From Tetracentron sinense (Eukaryota; Streptophyta; Magnoliopsida; Trochodendrales; Trochodendraceae), in NCBI GenBank assembly GCA_015143295.1, contig CM026570.1:4240047-4304046 (forward strand): a stretch of DNA of 64,000 bases. The letters are read 5' to 3'. Of this stretch, positions 1 to 11,049 are shown piece by piece; position 1 is the first letter of the stretch; each line of letters starts with the position of its first letter. The notes beneath the pieces are model-generated. The model did not search any database and was not told where the DNA came from. It was given only the letters and a program-made list of their open reading frames with translations. Made by a program: the position numbers and the translations under genes.

Positions 1-794
1 TTTAAGAATCTGCACTGTAGAGTTCTGGAAGCTAAAAACCAATCAGACACCTGCCAAGTTTCACTTAATGCAAATCCTCTGGATAGGTCCCTTGCGGATT
101 CAGAAAAAAATTTGTTGAAAGATTACTCTTCTCTAGCTCGAGTTGATGAAGCGGAGTCTTGTCAAAAAGCTCGTGTAAAATGGCTTAGCTTAAGGGATAA
201 GAACAATGCTTATTTCCACAGGAGCCTAAGCACAAGAAGATCCTTTAACCGTAGGAATAACAAACTCACCCAAGATGACGGCAAGATTAAATCTGAGGCT
301 GTGTTTTTTTTTTTAAGGAGCTCCTTTGTCCTCTTGATGGCTCTTTCTCGGTGGATGTCTCAGTTCTGCCTAGGCTAAGGAAAATCTCTGATATCCAATC
401 TATCTTCCTTATTCGTGATATTGATCGCATGGAAGTAAAGACTGCCCTCTTTGATATTGATGCAGACAGTGCTCCGGGTCCTGACGGCTTCAAGTCTCAC
501 TTTTTCATCAAATGTTGGGATATAGTCGGAGATGATGTAACGTGAGCCATTCTCTCATTTTTCAAGTCAGGTAAGATGCTCAAGGAAATTAACTCTACTT
601 TGATCACCCTTGTTCCTAAATCATCTAGACCAAATTCATTCGCTGATTTCTGGCCTATCTCTCTTTGTATTGTGATTTACAAATGTATCTCCAAGGTGAT
701 TGCCAATAGAATAAGGAATGTCTTGCCTGATGTGATCCGGAACAACCAATCGGCCTTTGTGGTTGAGCGTCATATTTCTGAGAACATTCTGTAA
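1..794 (+). pseudogene. LINE ORF2 fragment (start of the reverse transcriptase)
   Basis: The translated pieces read as the linker and first part of a plant L1-type LINE reverse transcriptase. A stretch near 160-290 has the W-L-S-L-R-D-K-N-N-A-Y-F-H pattern that precedes the RT. Near 465-535 comes the A-P-G-P-D-G-F motif, and near 590-790 the L-V-P-K, P-I-S-L-C and I-A-N-R-I-R blocks of RT motifs 1 and 2. The pieces lie in different frames (breaks near 310-380 and a stop near 543), so the copy is dead. It starts before the window edge and stops abruptly after the ENIL block, before the catalytic aspartates. It may derive from a family related to the long LINE at 33-39.8 kb. Confidence 0.85.
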
Positions 795-799
795 TTTAT

Positions 800-1130
800 A
801 GACTAACTTCAACCCTTACAAGGAAACCCATACTTTCCCAAATGCCCACCACCGGCCCTTCTCCTTTCCGGGTCTGGATTTGTCGCGTCCACTAGGTTTA
901 ACAATTGACCTTGCCAGCCCTCTACCTTTTTGTGCACCTTAGAAACCATCTCAGAGAAGAAAATAGTATTGAGTCTACCTTTGATAATGGGAACCCTAAA
1001 ATATTTGAACAGAAATTCTTTTTCAGGGATACCAGAGACGTTTTGGATGACCAATTTTCTTGCATATGAGATCTTCTTGGATAGATATAGGGCACTTTTG
1101 CCTTTATTGATAAGTTGCCCTATATATATA
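800..1130 (-). pseudogene. LINE ORF2 fragment (after the RT), opposite strand
   Basis: On the minus strand, about 890-1120 encodes the post-RT stretch of a plant LINE: a Y-F-R-V-P-I-I-K-G-R-L block followed by K-V-E-G-W-Q-G-Q-L-L-N. In intact LINEs this follows the RT active site (compare the K-Y-L-G-L-P block of the LINE near 37.6 kb). It points toward the plus-strand fragment that ends at 794, so the two meet tail to tail. No catalytic motif lies between them. A (TA)n tract at 1121-1142 borders the piece. Confidence 0.7.
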
Positions 1131-1142
1131 TATATATATATA
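1121..1142. repeat. (TA)n microsatellite
   Basis: About eleven TA units. It separates the LINE fragment from a short GC-rich block (about 1143-1200) that recurs in diverged form at 26346-26400, so this is probably another element edge. Confidence 0.8.
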
Positions 1143-2150
1143 ATGTCACTCAATGAGAGTGAGGGGTTTGGCAGACCCCTACCTGTTTATTAAGAAAAAG
1201 CAATGGGGGGACATAAAACTTTATAATACAAAAGCACAAGAAAACAATTACATAAGACTTTACTAAGAAATCTAATCTAAATATCCACCAAATCTCTTCA
1301 TTTATTCCCTATTAAATAGGGTCCTAACACCTACAAACCCAATGAACCAAAATAAACACAAAACCGTATATAATAATACTATAAAACATATTATCATCAA
1401 ATATTAGGTTTTTTTTTTTACATGTTAAATGCCAAAAAATATGAAATCGATGCTGGGAGATTGCAGACAAAATCACTAGCATTCTTTCAGTTTCGCCTAA
1501 ATAGCTTTTGATCGAAAACCAAACTGTCGGGATGATCATAACCATGTGATCCATATATGCTCTTTATTGGGGACATTTTTCATTTTCTTTAATGTCATAA
1601 AGATTACGAGTGTTGTATAGAACTAAACGTATATGTCAATGACTCTCGCATACATATACAGGGTAACATTCACGAATTAAAAAGTATCCAAAACAATTAG
1701 TCTAAAATTTCGACTGAACCCCATGAAATAGCGACGAAACCCTAATGTCCATCTCTAGGTTTAGCAAGGTAACAGGATACGACAATATTCGTAAAAGCTA
1801 GGACAAGTTCAAAGAATAAACTCACTCACTCGTAGAGATGAATGAAACGAGAGATGTACCTGCGATCAGATTTATCGCCATTAGAGAAAGGAAGCTCGGA
1901 TTTGACTGAAAGGGCTCCGGAGATGCTTCTCTTTCCACCTGTACAGATTAAAATGCTACTCCTCAGAATCAAAGCATCATAAATCAGACATAAAGTTAGA
2001 GAGAATAATAGGCTTTGACAGTTCTAACCATAAAATAGAAGGAAAATGGAAGGTGGGGTCCTCATCCTCAATTTCATTTCCGTTGTGGCTCTGCAGAAAA
2101 ACCAGGGCGGGCGCGAGTATTTCAGGACGAAGGGCAATTTAGTCTGCCCA
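1143..2150. other. Intergenic, with one possible orphan exon on the minus strand
   Basis: No confident gene. About 1143-1230 is a repeat end shared with 26346-26440. On the minus strand, 1938 down to 1860 (79 bp) is bounded by an AG acceptor and a GT donor and is open in one frame, giving a serine-rich peptide that starts G-K-R-S-I-S-G-A. This could be a real or relic exon, but I do not recognise a family and see no clear partner exon. The rest is A/T-rich and unassigned. Confidence 0.3.
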
Positions 2151-2619
2151 TTATGGGCTGTACTCGGGCCGGGCTTGGCCAAGCCCGGCTCGGCTTGAAG
2201 TAGCTTGATCGAGGCCTGAAGCCCGGCTCGGCCCGAAAAAAGGTTCGATTGTGCGGCCCAAAGCTCGGCCTGAAAAAAAAAAGTTGGCTTGGCCCGAATT
2301 GATTCAAGCTCAAGCCAAGCTTGGCTCGGCTTGAGCTCGGCTTGAATCCTTTTTTTTTAAAATAAAATTTTATATTATTTATATATATATATATATATTT
2401 ATTTATTTATTTTTTAAAATAATTTTCAAGCCGAGCCGAACCTCAATTGAGCCGGGCCGAGCCGCATAGGGGTGGGCTTGAGCTTGGCTTGAATTAGCTT
2501 TCGGGCTTTTTTTTAGGCTTGGCTTGGCTTGTTCGAGCCCAAAATTTCGAACCAATCTCGGGCCGAACCAGGCTGAGCCGAGCCGCACCAACGGGCCAAT
2601 CGGGCTTTGTGCAGCCCTA
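2151..2619 (+). mobile_element. Non-autonomous hAT-like element, GC-rich ends
   Basis: The ends are inverted: GGGCTGTACTCGGGCC at the left and GGGCTTTGTGCAGCCCTA at the right. Both halves are packed with GGCTCGGC/GGCCGAGC motifs around an AT-rich centre (2340-2420). The 8-bp flanks are similar but not identical (TCTGCCCA and TCAACCCA), which suits an old 8-bp hAT target duplication. It is nearly the same length as the copies at 18246-18703 and 48551-49006. No transposase is encoded; open frames here are by-products of the GC-rich repeats. Confidence 0.75.
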
Positions 2620-2771
2620 TCAACCCATAGAACGCTTTAATGATTTATAAGGTTTATTTTTTTTAGTTTGGTTGAACACAACACCACCACAGGGCGAAGT
2701 TGTTACAGAGTTGAAGGAAACGCAAACTCACTCACAAACACACTAACCTCATCAAGCTTCACACCACAAAC

Positions 2772-3829
2772 TAGGGCTACACAAAGCCCGATTAGGCCAA
2801 CTGTGCGGCCCGGATTGGCCCGAGATCAGCTTAATTTTTTAACCTCGATAGGGCCAAGCCAAGCCTTAAACTGGAATCAAGCTAAGTTCGAGCTCACCCT
2901 GTTTGATCCGGCCCGAAGTTCAGCTCGGTTGTGTTTGGTTCGGCTCGACCTGGCATGATTTCATACCTTATTAAAACTTAACTTTAAAGTTTTACTTTAC
3001 CCTAAATTTCAATCCTCCCCAATACGAGTTCCTCCCCAATACGAGTTAGAGAGTGAGAGACAGAGCTCTCAAGAGAAACTGAGAAACCCTGCTCGGCTCT
3101 CCTCCGCCCGTCGCTGCCGCCTGCCATTGCCGCCTGCCGCTGCTGCTGCCATTGCAACTCTCTCCATGCCCATTTTCATTTTCTTGAGAGAAGAGAGAGA
3201 GAGAGAGAGGATCAGAGGACTGGTTCTGTTTTTTTTTCCATTTTCATTTTCTTGAGAGAAGAGAGAGAGAGAGAGAGAGGATCGGAGGACTGGTTCAGTT
3301 TTTTCTCATTTTCATTTTGTTTTTCCAATTTTCATTTTCTAAGATGCAGTGTTGTTTGATTTTTTTTTTCCCATCTTCTTCTTCTTCTTCTTCTTCTTCT
3401 TCTTCTTCCTAATGGTTAAGATTGATTCTTGAATCATGGAATCTAACCATTAGGTTCAGAGGGGGCTTGCTGACACAGGTTAACCTCCTCAGAATCATGG
3501 AATCCAACCCCAAATCTCAATGTTGACAAGAGATGAATGATGCTAGATATATCTGGTTGATTCTTGAAACCCCCTGGTTGATTCTTGAAACCGTGAAAGA
3601 GAGCAAAAAATATATATATACATATATATATATATGTATATATATATCAAGCCAAGCTTGGCTCGAGCTCGAACCAGTTCGGGCTTGGGCCGAGCTCGAG
3701 CTTGAAATACCATTTTCGAACCGGGCTTCGGGCCTTGAGTTTGGTTTGATTTTCGGGCTCGGGCCAGGCCTAATATGTACAAATTCAAGCCAAGCCGAGC
3801 ATGGCCAAGCCCGACCGAATACACCCCTA
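2772..3829 (-). mobile_element. 1,058-bp hAT-like element carrying foreign sequence
   Basis: It starts TAGGGCTACACAAAGCCCG and ends ACCGAATACACCCCTA, the reverse orientation of the neighbouring hAT copy. A perfect 8-bp target duplication, CCACAAAC, flanks it (2764-2771 and 3830-3837). It is more than twice the usual family length of about 460 bp. The extra interior, about 2965-3640, is unlike the family: a pyrimidine-rich leader-like stretch, a GCTGCC-rich run around 3105-3160 that would read as alanine/proline-rich codons, a roughly 65-bp direct duplication with GA repeats (about 3173-3305), a (CTT)n tract at 3375-3409 and a TA-rich tract near 3610-3650. This looks like captured host DNA, probably a gene's 5' region. 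Confidence 0.8.
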
Positions 3830-3837
3830 CCACAAAC

Positions 3838-4445
3838 ACCTCAAAACAGGTACCAGGCCTGTCCAAAACAAAAACATTTAACACTTGCACCCTACCTCTT
3901 TAGGGCAAGTTAGGGCCTAGTGAATTGAGGGAAGGGTTAGGGTCTTGCCGTTATAAATAAGATAAGATTAGGGCTGACCTCTACCCTCTCCCGTCATGCC
4001 ATTTGATAGCCCTCCCCTAACTCCAACCCTTCAAAATTTAAATCCCCTAACCCTAATTCTTGATTGGCTAATTCATTATCTATAACATTGTGATTATCCC
4101 TAACACTTTGATTGCAACCTTAGTTTGTTACCAATATAGGTTATATTTTATCTAATTTATTATTATACTTGTGTTACTCTACTTTTATATTTGTTTTATT
4201 TTATTTTTAATAACTTCAATTGAATTATCTGTTGAGTTTGGCATTCAGTGTAGAAAAAAATTACCTTATCTCGAAAGAGAAAAACTTTCTTGCTTTTCTT
4301 TCCTCCCTAGCTTTGAGCCCTTGAGGGCAGGATTAGGGCGTAATCAGTCAAGACCCTTAAAGGGCTTAGGGCAAGGTTAAGGTCCTACTCTTATAATTAA
4401 GGCTAAGATTAGGGCTAACCACTACCCTTTGATAGCCCTAACAAT
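3838..4445. other. Intergenic, no gene seen
   Basis: A/T-rich sequence with CCCTAA/TTAGGG-like words scattered at 3900-4060 and 4310-4440 (agggcttagggcaagg and similar). The words are degenerate and not a tandem telomere array. They look like a low-copy diverged repeat present twice: the AGGGTTAGGG-like block near 3920-3970 resembles the one near 4330-4400. No coding signal. Confidence 0.4.
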
Positions 4446-4453
4446 CCAGTGGC

Positions 4454-4814
4454 TAGGGGTGGTCGCGAGCTGTCCAAGTTCAGCTTGGCTTGGGCTCAGC
4501 TCGATAAATGCCCACCGCCTTATCAAATAAGCTTAAACACTAATTTGGGGTTCGTTAACGAGCTGAGCTCGAGCACCTTTGTACTCTACTCGTTAAAAGC
4601 TATATATATACAAAATATATATTAAAAATATAAAAGATAACAATATATGTATTATATATATTAAAAATATTTTAATTAAAGGTTTTTTTATAAAAAAATT
4701 ATAAGTTTTTTTAATTAATCATATTTAATTAAGCTCATTAAAAGCTCGAGCACGAATCCTTCATTTACAATAAAAGTTGATATTTAATAAAAACTTGGCT
4801 CAAGTATCACCCTA
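4454..4814. mobile_element. Non-autonomous hAT-like element, 361 bp
   Basis: Begins TAGGGGTGGTCGCGAGC and ends AAGTATCACCCTA. A perfect 8-bp duplication, CCAGTGGC, flanks it (4446-4453 and 4815-4822), the hAT signature. It belongs to the same broad GCTCGAGC-rich group as the other hAT copies but to a different subfamily, with a long AT-rich middle (4600-4740). Confidence 0.85.
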
Positions 4815-4822
4815 CCAGTGGC

Positions 4823-6902
4823 AATGTATATATCTCCGGCCACTTAGGGGGTCTGATTGATTCGCATGAGTTGGTGTGACAATAAAAGCCCTCAGTTTGA
4901 TCCCCCAACTAAAATGTTAGGCATTTAACTTCATGAAGAGATATATACTAACACTATTAACTAGGGTTGCGGTTGCAATCAAATCGTATTTACCATATAA
5001 AAAAAAAAAAAAAACTTTTCAAGATGCATAGGTGAAAGGTCTATAATGTTTAACAAAAAACAAGGTTTATAATGTTGATTTTTCAATTACTAATCTGGGC
5101 ATATATGTCTTGCACGAGTAACACTTTGGAGCAAAATAGCGATAATACTAAAGAAATAAAAATTACTTTTTTACATGAAAATGAGAATAATGTCAATAAA
5201 ATTCATGTAAATCAAATAAAAGAAATGGTAAACTAAAAAAATAAAATAAAAGAAAACTAAAGCAAGAAAACAATACACTTAAAAAAGCAAAAATGAGTAC
5301 AGGGCTGTAGGTAGAACTTGTAATTTGGAGTTTTGCCTTTACGAAAGTAAAAAAACACAAAATTTAAGTATTAGTGTAAGCTAAATTAAAAAAAAAAAAA
5401 GGTAAGCTAAAATCAAGAAATTCAAAAAATTTAAGAGAAGAAAAAATATGTGGTTTAAAGTAAAACTTCCTATTTGAGGTTTTCCTCAGTCTTAGAGCAT
5501 AGAAACATATAATTCAACTATTAACCAAATTGATAAACATAGAATCTAGCCTAAAGAAGTATAGCTAGTAAAATTTAGTGATAATAAATCTTCCATTTCA
5601 TGCAAATAAAGAAGCGCAAAAAAAAAAGTAAACTCAATATAAAAAAGCAAAATCTTAAGTCAAGTAAATTAAAGGAAAATAAACAAATTTATGTTTTAGG
5701 TAAATCATAAAAAATTATTAAAACCAAAAATCTGAACCGCAAGTCAACATAGAAAACCTTTATTCTTACTACTCCTTTGGGGCCAGCCCAACACAGGACA
5801 TTCCGGACTCAACCCGACAATCTTGTCGCATAAGAAATCAAAATATTGGTTATGTCTTCAGTTGTATAACATATTTTCAAGAATGTTAGAACAAACAAAA
5901 TCTATGTTTTTTTTCCAAATTATGCGAAGATGAAACATTTCTATCAAGGTAACATCATGTATTTATTTTTTTGTGTATTAACAACATGTAAGATTTTTTT
6001 TGCTACATGATATACCATTCTATTAGAGAATAAAGAGGAGCATGCTGCAACCCTAAATAGCAAGGTTTGTGTCTGTACTAGGTTAGGAAATTGGTGGATA
6101 TTTCAATCATCACAGTTAGCCTCTCGAGATTTGATCGCAAATCAAATGAGTAGTGATCTGCACACACTACCAATGGGGCAAACATTGCTTCCCTCATGTA
6201 CGTTTACCATCATCTTTACTAATATAAAGAGGATGCCCCATTTCAAAACGTTGATTGAATCATTTGTAATTCCAATACCACCATTTACTTTTATCTCATC
6301 TTCTTCTCATTTTTATCTTATATATAATGAGCCCTCAAAAACGTAGAAGAAATTTTGCAATTCCAAAACTACCATTTACTTATTTGTTGTTATGTCTTCT
6401 ATGGAAAGGGATCTGTTGATATATGAGATAAAAAATATATATTCACACATGCACACAACCATTGAATCCAATGACTACAAGCACACCACATTTTTATGTG
6501 GGAGAGGATACTTTAGGAATTTTTATTTTTTATTTTAAATTGTTTCTTATTTTTGGGGAGAGTTTTTCGTCCCTTCTCTCTATCCGGCGTTTCTCTCTAC
6601 CCGGAAACTTTCTCTCTCTCTCTCTTCCTCTCCTCTCTCACCTACATATTCTAATGTTCTCTGATGGATTTTGACAACGTCCCTAAACCAAGTATGAAAC
6701 TCTCTCTCAACAAAACCTTAATAGTGCAATCCTGAAGAGTAGATTGTAAATGCTTGTTCCGACAGAGTATCAACATATTCCGGGTGAAGTATATTCCAAG
6801 AGTAGTCGGACATAGGTGGGGGTGGGGATGGGATGGGATGGGATGGAATAGGGGGTGGGCTGAGATGAAGGGGCACTTGTATGTTCGTTTCCCTGTCAGT
6901 AC
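4823..6902. other. Long A-rich intergenic stretch, no gene seen
   Basis: 5000-5760 is strongly A-rich with short degenerate internal repeats, for example gtaagctaaa-type words near 5377 and 5403. 5761-5830 resembles the second half of the SINE-like sequence at 31465-31615 (CTTTGGGGCCAGCCC, then ACACAGGACATTCC). 6040-6160 resembles the SINE-like head at 16125-16235. 6560-6650 is CT-rich and 6830-6870 a GGATG-rich run. Short open frames at 6131-6346 and 6462-6674 show no domain and are probably chance. Confidence 0.5.
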
Positions 6903-7616
6903 TGTTGGGCTTCCTTCTTTATGAGTTGGGGGTCCATGTGGGTTAAGGAGAACCCACTAAAGTCTCTTTATTTCGAAAATGGGTATGGCATGGGGAGTTG
7001 TGGTAGTAGGTGAGGGCATTTAATGCTCTATTAACCAAATAGAGTTTTAGGGTTACTTTCCCCTTTCTCTCACACGAATTGGAAGAAGAAGAACAAAGGT
7101 TTTTTTGGGAAGGAGAACCAGCCCCTTGAAGCTTGACCTCATACTCTCCATTTGTTCGTTCAAGCTAGAAGTTTGATATATTGTTGTCGGGCTTGTGAGG
7201 ACTCTATCCATAGGTTTGGAGTGTTATTTGGCTTGCCAACGACTCCGTATTGAGGTACTTTTTCGGTCCTCATTTGGGTAAGAGATCTTTGATTTCTTAT
7301 TGATTAAATCCACTTTATTTAGTGAAGCATTATTGTAATCCAATTGATTTTATTACTTGATGTTGGAATCCTCTAGGGTTGACTAGAGAGAACTTGTGTA
7401 ACCCCATTATTTTACTCATAGTGGAAGATTTTTTACCGGATTTGGTCCCGTGGTTTTTCCCTCTATATTAGAGGGTTTTCCACGTTAAAAATTGGTGTGT
7501 TCTTATTGTGTTTGCTGATTGTATGTGTGTGAATTGCTTCAATTGATTTTTATTTTATACAAATTATTATACCATTAATTTGCACATAGATAGGAAAGGA
7601 GTGTGGTTTCCCATCA
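6903..7616 (+). mobile_element. Solo LTR, 714 bp (copia-type)
   Basis: Begins TGTTGGGC and ends CCCATCA, flanked by a perfect 5-bp target duplication AGTAC (6898-6902 and 7617-7621). Near 7437-7490 it has the GGTTTTTCCCT / GGGTTTTCCACGT block typical of the 3' part of plant copia LTRs. No primer-binding site or coding region follows, so the internal part was probably lost by LTR-LTR recombination. Orientation is inferred from that block. Confidence 0.85.
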
Positions 7617-7621
7617 AGTAC

Positions 7622-8350
7622 AACATGATCTGGAAAAAAAAGAAGAAAGAACACAACTAGAAATCTCTAGACTGAGACTGAGAAGAGTAACATTGAGCAA
7701 TAACATGTCTTGAACCTTCTTGCCTTCCCCATTGAAAATTGCAACTTGTTATGTGACACAAACATCGAGCAATTTGGCATTTATGGAATCAAATACAATG
7801 TCATGTATGAGAACACAACTATTGCTTGTTCCGCAATCCCAAATACGAGTAATATTAAATCATTGATCCCGTTGATTGTTGTAGCAGATTTTGATAGAAA
7901 AGATACAGGCAAACTATTTGATTGTTCACCCAATTTGAGCCCTGTTGAAACCTTAATTGCAGTGAATAAATCATTATCATCCGTTTGATTGTCATCCAAA
8001 TGACAAAGTCCTAAATCATATGGTATTATGGAATCTCCAACAACTTTCATCACATTGAATAAGATCCTGAATTTGTATAGAAAAACCAGTAGGAACAACT
8101 TTTGTAATAAAGGAGGCGGTTTTTCAGCCGGTCAATTAAGAATACCTAGAAACGTGTTTCTTGCAACAACATCTTTAAAGATGGTCTATTCTTCCAAGAC
8201 TGTTCCCGGTGTATGGTTGTCCGATATTGGGATTTGACTCTCACACCACCCAAGAAAAATGGGAAAAAGACATCGGAGAGAGAGAATCCACTCTCCCAAG
8301 ATTTTCTCCCGAGAGAGAAAGAAGGAAACAATTTTCTTTTTAAAAATTCC
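7622..8350. other. Unrecognised region with overlapping open frames
   Basis: A plus-strand frame (7710-7988, 92 aa) and an antisense frame (8098 to 7781, 105 aa) overlap. A second plus frame (8028-8237) starts before the antisense frame ends. I recognise no domain. The plus peptide contains cysteine pairs and a D-F-D-R-K-D-T-G stretch. This could be the relic of one exon-intron gene on either strand. Confidence that anything is expressed is low. Confidence 0.2.
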
Positions 8351-8355
8351 TTAAC

Positions 8356-8508
8356 CTTATGTTTGGTTGCCGAGAAAATAAGTAAAAATATGGAAAAGAA
8401 AAGAAAATTGGACAAAACACAACTAAAAATTGTATTAGAAATCCAAAATTTTCTATTCTTTTCCATATTTAATTTCACATATTTTCTCGGCAACCAAACA
8501 TAGCATAA
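8356..8508. mobile_element. Small MITE-like hairpin
   Basis: Perfect 21-bp inverted arms: ATGTTTGGTTGCCGAGAAAA(T) near 8358 and its reverse complement near 8482-8502. Less perfect pairing continues inward through TATGGAAAAGAA. Total length is about 150 bp. No clear target duplication, so the superfamily is not assigned. Confidence 0.55.
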
Positions 8509-8594
8509 GTGCCCTTTTCTTCATAAAAGTTGTTTTAATTATTGTCGTTAGATTTGAGGATCGAATGGTAGTATGCACGTGTGAACATATATGT

Positions 8595-10917
8595 TGTGAG
8601 CATGGATTTTTCTACCCACTTTCACATTTGTGGTTTGACTAAGAGTCGCCACCTATTCATTCTTAGGGATAGGTCCCAGATTGATTTGGATAATGCAAAT
8701 GGTCTATTAGAGTTAGGGTAAGCGGTTCGATTAAGCATTGGGGAAAGTGTTAGGCACCCCAAGACCCCCGTTTTACAACGGTTACCTATTCCCTAAATTT
8801 AAGCCAAATTTAATCTCAAAATTATATTAAAATACCTAAGCGTTTAGTCAAGTGCTAATCCAATAAAAAGGGAAAGCTAGATGGCTAGGGTCGAACCCGG
8901 GTTGGGTTGCCTACGTACTCACATTGGGGTGAGATCAGACCGAGCGCAGTTCTGGCACATGAGCCCGTGCCAAGGCTAAGGGTGTGTGTGTGTGTGCATA
9001 AGGTGGTCAAAGGTTTAGCCTAGGGGCTAGGGTTTAGTTGACCGGGTTGGTCAAGTGCAAGGTCTAGGTCTAACCGCGGTTAGAAGGGTGTTAACCATGG
9101 TTGAGTAGGCTAACCAAGATCTAGCAAGCATGTTTTTGGTCTTTTGGTATTTTTAGATTTTTTTGGTATTTTGAGATTTTAAAATGTTTTTGGTATTTTG
9201 AGATTTTATCATGTTTTTTTTTTTTGGATTTTCATATAGGTGAGATTTTGGCAAACTTAACTAAAGTCAAATTTAATTCAAGAGAAAGACTAAGGAAAAT
9301 TTAGACTAAAAAATTATATTTAGGACATAAAGAGGGGTGTGCATTGTGAATAGTAAATGGTCTATTGCCAACACCTATTTTGTTGGATTGGTGTTGATAA
9401 TAAATCAAATACCATTGTCTTTGATATGAGGCATTTTGGATAAAGTCCCCTTTAAGTCCTTAGGTCCTTAAGTCATCATTTATCAATTCAAAATAGAACA
9501 TGAAGAAAAAAGAAAGAAATGAAAAAGTGACAAGTGAAGAAAATGAAAACTCATCATCTCCTCTCTAATGTAATCACTTTACACCATTACGAACGATGTA
9601 AAGAGATTCAACTATGAAAATTAGAGTGATAATGAGTTTCCCAAATGATTCTAGAAGAAGGATTAGAATCAAAATGAAGAAACAAAATAAAAAATAGAGG
9701 TATAGCTTTAGCTTCCACTCTCTATGGGCCTACCCATATCCACACTAGTGGGTACATATGAAAGAAAGAAATATTTACACGAGAGAAAAAAACATCTCCT
9801 TTCTTTTGAGGTGGGGTTCCTCTACACCATTAGATTGGTGTAGAGAGACTCAACTAAACTTGAGAAAAGAAAGGTCTTCCCAAATTATTCTAGAAGAGGA
9901 CTACAAATATAACAAAAAGATATGAACTAAAGAAGAAGATAAAGAATAAAAGGAAGAGTGTCTACTCCTCCAAGACTACTTCTCTAATGCTCCAAGAGGT
10001 GATGAGTTTTTAGAGTCCACAAAGGAAGAGAGTTAGTGAAGAACTCTAGGCTTTTACTCCTAGAATTCTTTACACACTCTAAACCTTGGCTTCTTCTAAC
10101 TTTCTTCAAGGCTAAAAAGAAATAAAATGGGTGAGAGGAGGAAGAGTTAGGGTTTCCACTTGGGATTTTGGAGGTGGAAGAAATGGCTTGTGAGGGTCTT
10201 GTATTTATAGAGGTTTCAAGGGGTTGTGGCAATTTGGTGATTAATAGAGGGTTGGGTGAGAAGAAGGGAGGTAATTGGTTGGTCAAAATTGATGTGGTTG
10301 GTGATTGGGTAATCAAAAAGGTATGTACTTGATGAGAAGTGATTGGGTGGTCAAAAGGAGTGTAAGAGAATTAATTATTTTGTAAGAGGTGTAAGAATGA
10401 GTTGTAAGAGGTGTAAGGGAGTATGAGAGGTGATTGGTTAGTCAAAACGGTGTGTACTTGGTGAGAGATGATTGAGTGGTCAAAAAGGTGTGTAAACACA
10501 AAAATGGGGCTATTTGGGGTTTGAAGAAAAAATAAAAGGTCTTTTGTAGGAAAGTGGAAAGTGGGCTTGGGTTTATGGGTTTTGGACATGGGTTGAATGA
10601 ATATGGATATGTGGACTAGATCTTATGGATCATGGGTTGTTAGTAGATGGGTCATGGATTATGGTTATTGGACTTTAGCTATGACAATTGGGCTTGAGCT
10701 ATGATAATTAGGCTTTCACTAAAACAAATGAGCTTTAGCTAGGACAATTGGGTAATTAGGCTTGACTACTTGGGCTTGGGTAATAGAATTAAGTAATTGG
10801 GCTTGATTGAGTTGTTTGGGTACAAGTTTGGTCAAATGGGCTTGGGTCTTGGGTAAACCTTGAAGCGTTCGAAGAAGCGGGAAGAGGGATAGGGGGTGCA
10901 AAAATAGGGTGCTTACA
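8595..10917. mobile_element. Solo LTR-like element, 2.3 kb (family 'SL')
   Basis: Begins TGTGAGCATGG and ends GGGTGCTTACA, flanked by a perfect 5-bp duplication TATGT (8590-8594 and 10918-10922). TG...CA ends plus a 5-bp duplication are the hallmark of an LTR. A second family member, 1,179 bp long, sits at 35688-36866. Both share the GAGTCGCCACCTATTCATT block about 55 bp in, GTTAGGCACCCC after it, and CTACGTACTCACAT further on. No gag or pol is present. The long minus-strand open frames inside (9984-10901) follow from purine-rich strand bias and show no domain. Confidence 0.75.
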
Positions 10918-11049
10918 TATGTTTTATTCCATATGTCTCTCGATCCCTTCCCATCTTCTATACATCTTTACTGATATAGTTAGCTTAATCCCAAAACTTT
11001 CCTTTACTCATATACTAAGATAATGATCCCTAAAAGATTAATTAAATTT

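Noticed and set aside
2122-2591. Open frames on the minus strand in the GC-rich block
   Set aside because: They translate GGCTCGGC-type transposon repeats; the same 'proteins' appear wherever the hAT family occurs (18.2 kb, 48.6 kb).
3900-4440. CCCTAA/TTAGGG-like words suggesting an interstitial telomere
   Set aside because: The words are scattered and degenerate, without tandem TTTAGGG periodicity.
9984-10901. Three long minus-strand frames (110, 72 and 60 aa)
   Set aside because: They arise from strand-biased purine-rich repeats inside the solo LTR and contain no domain.
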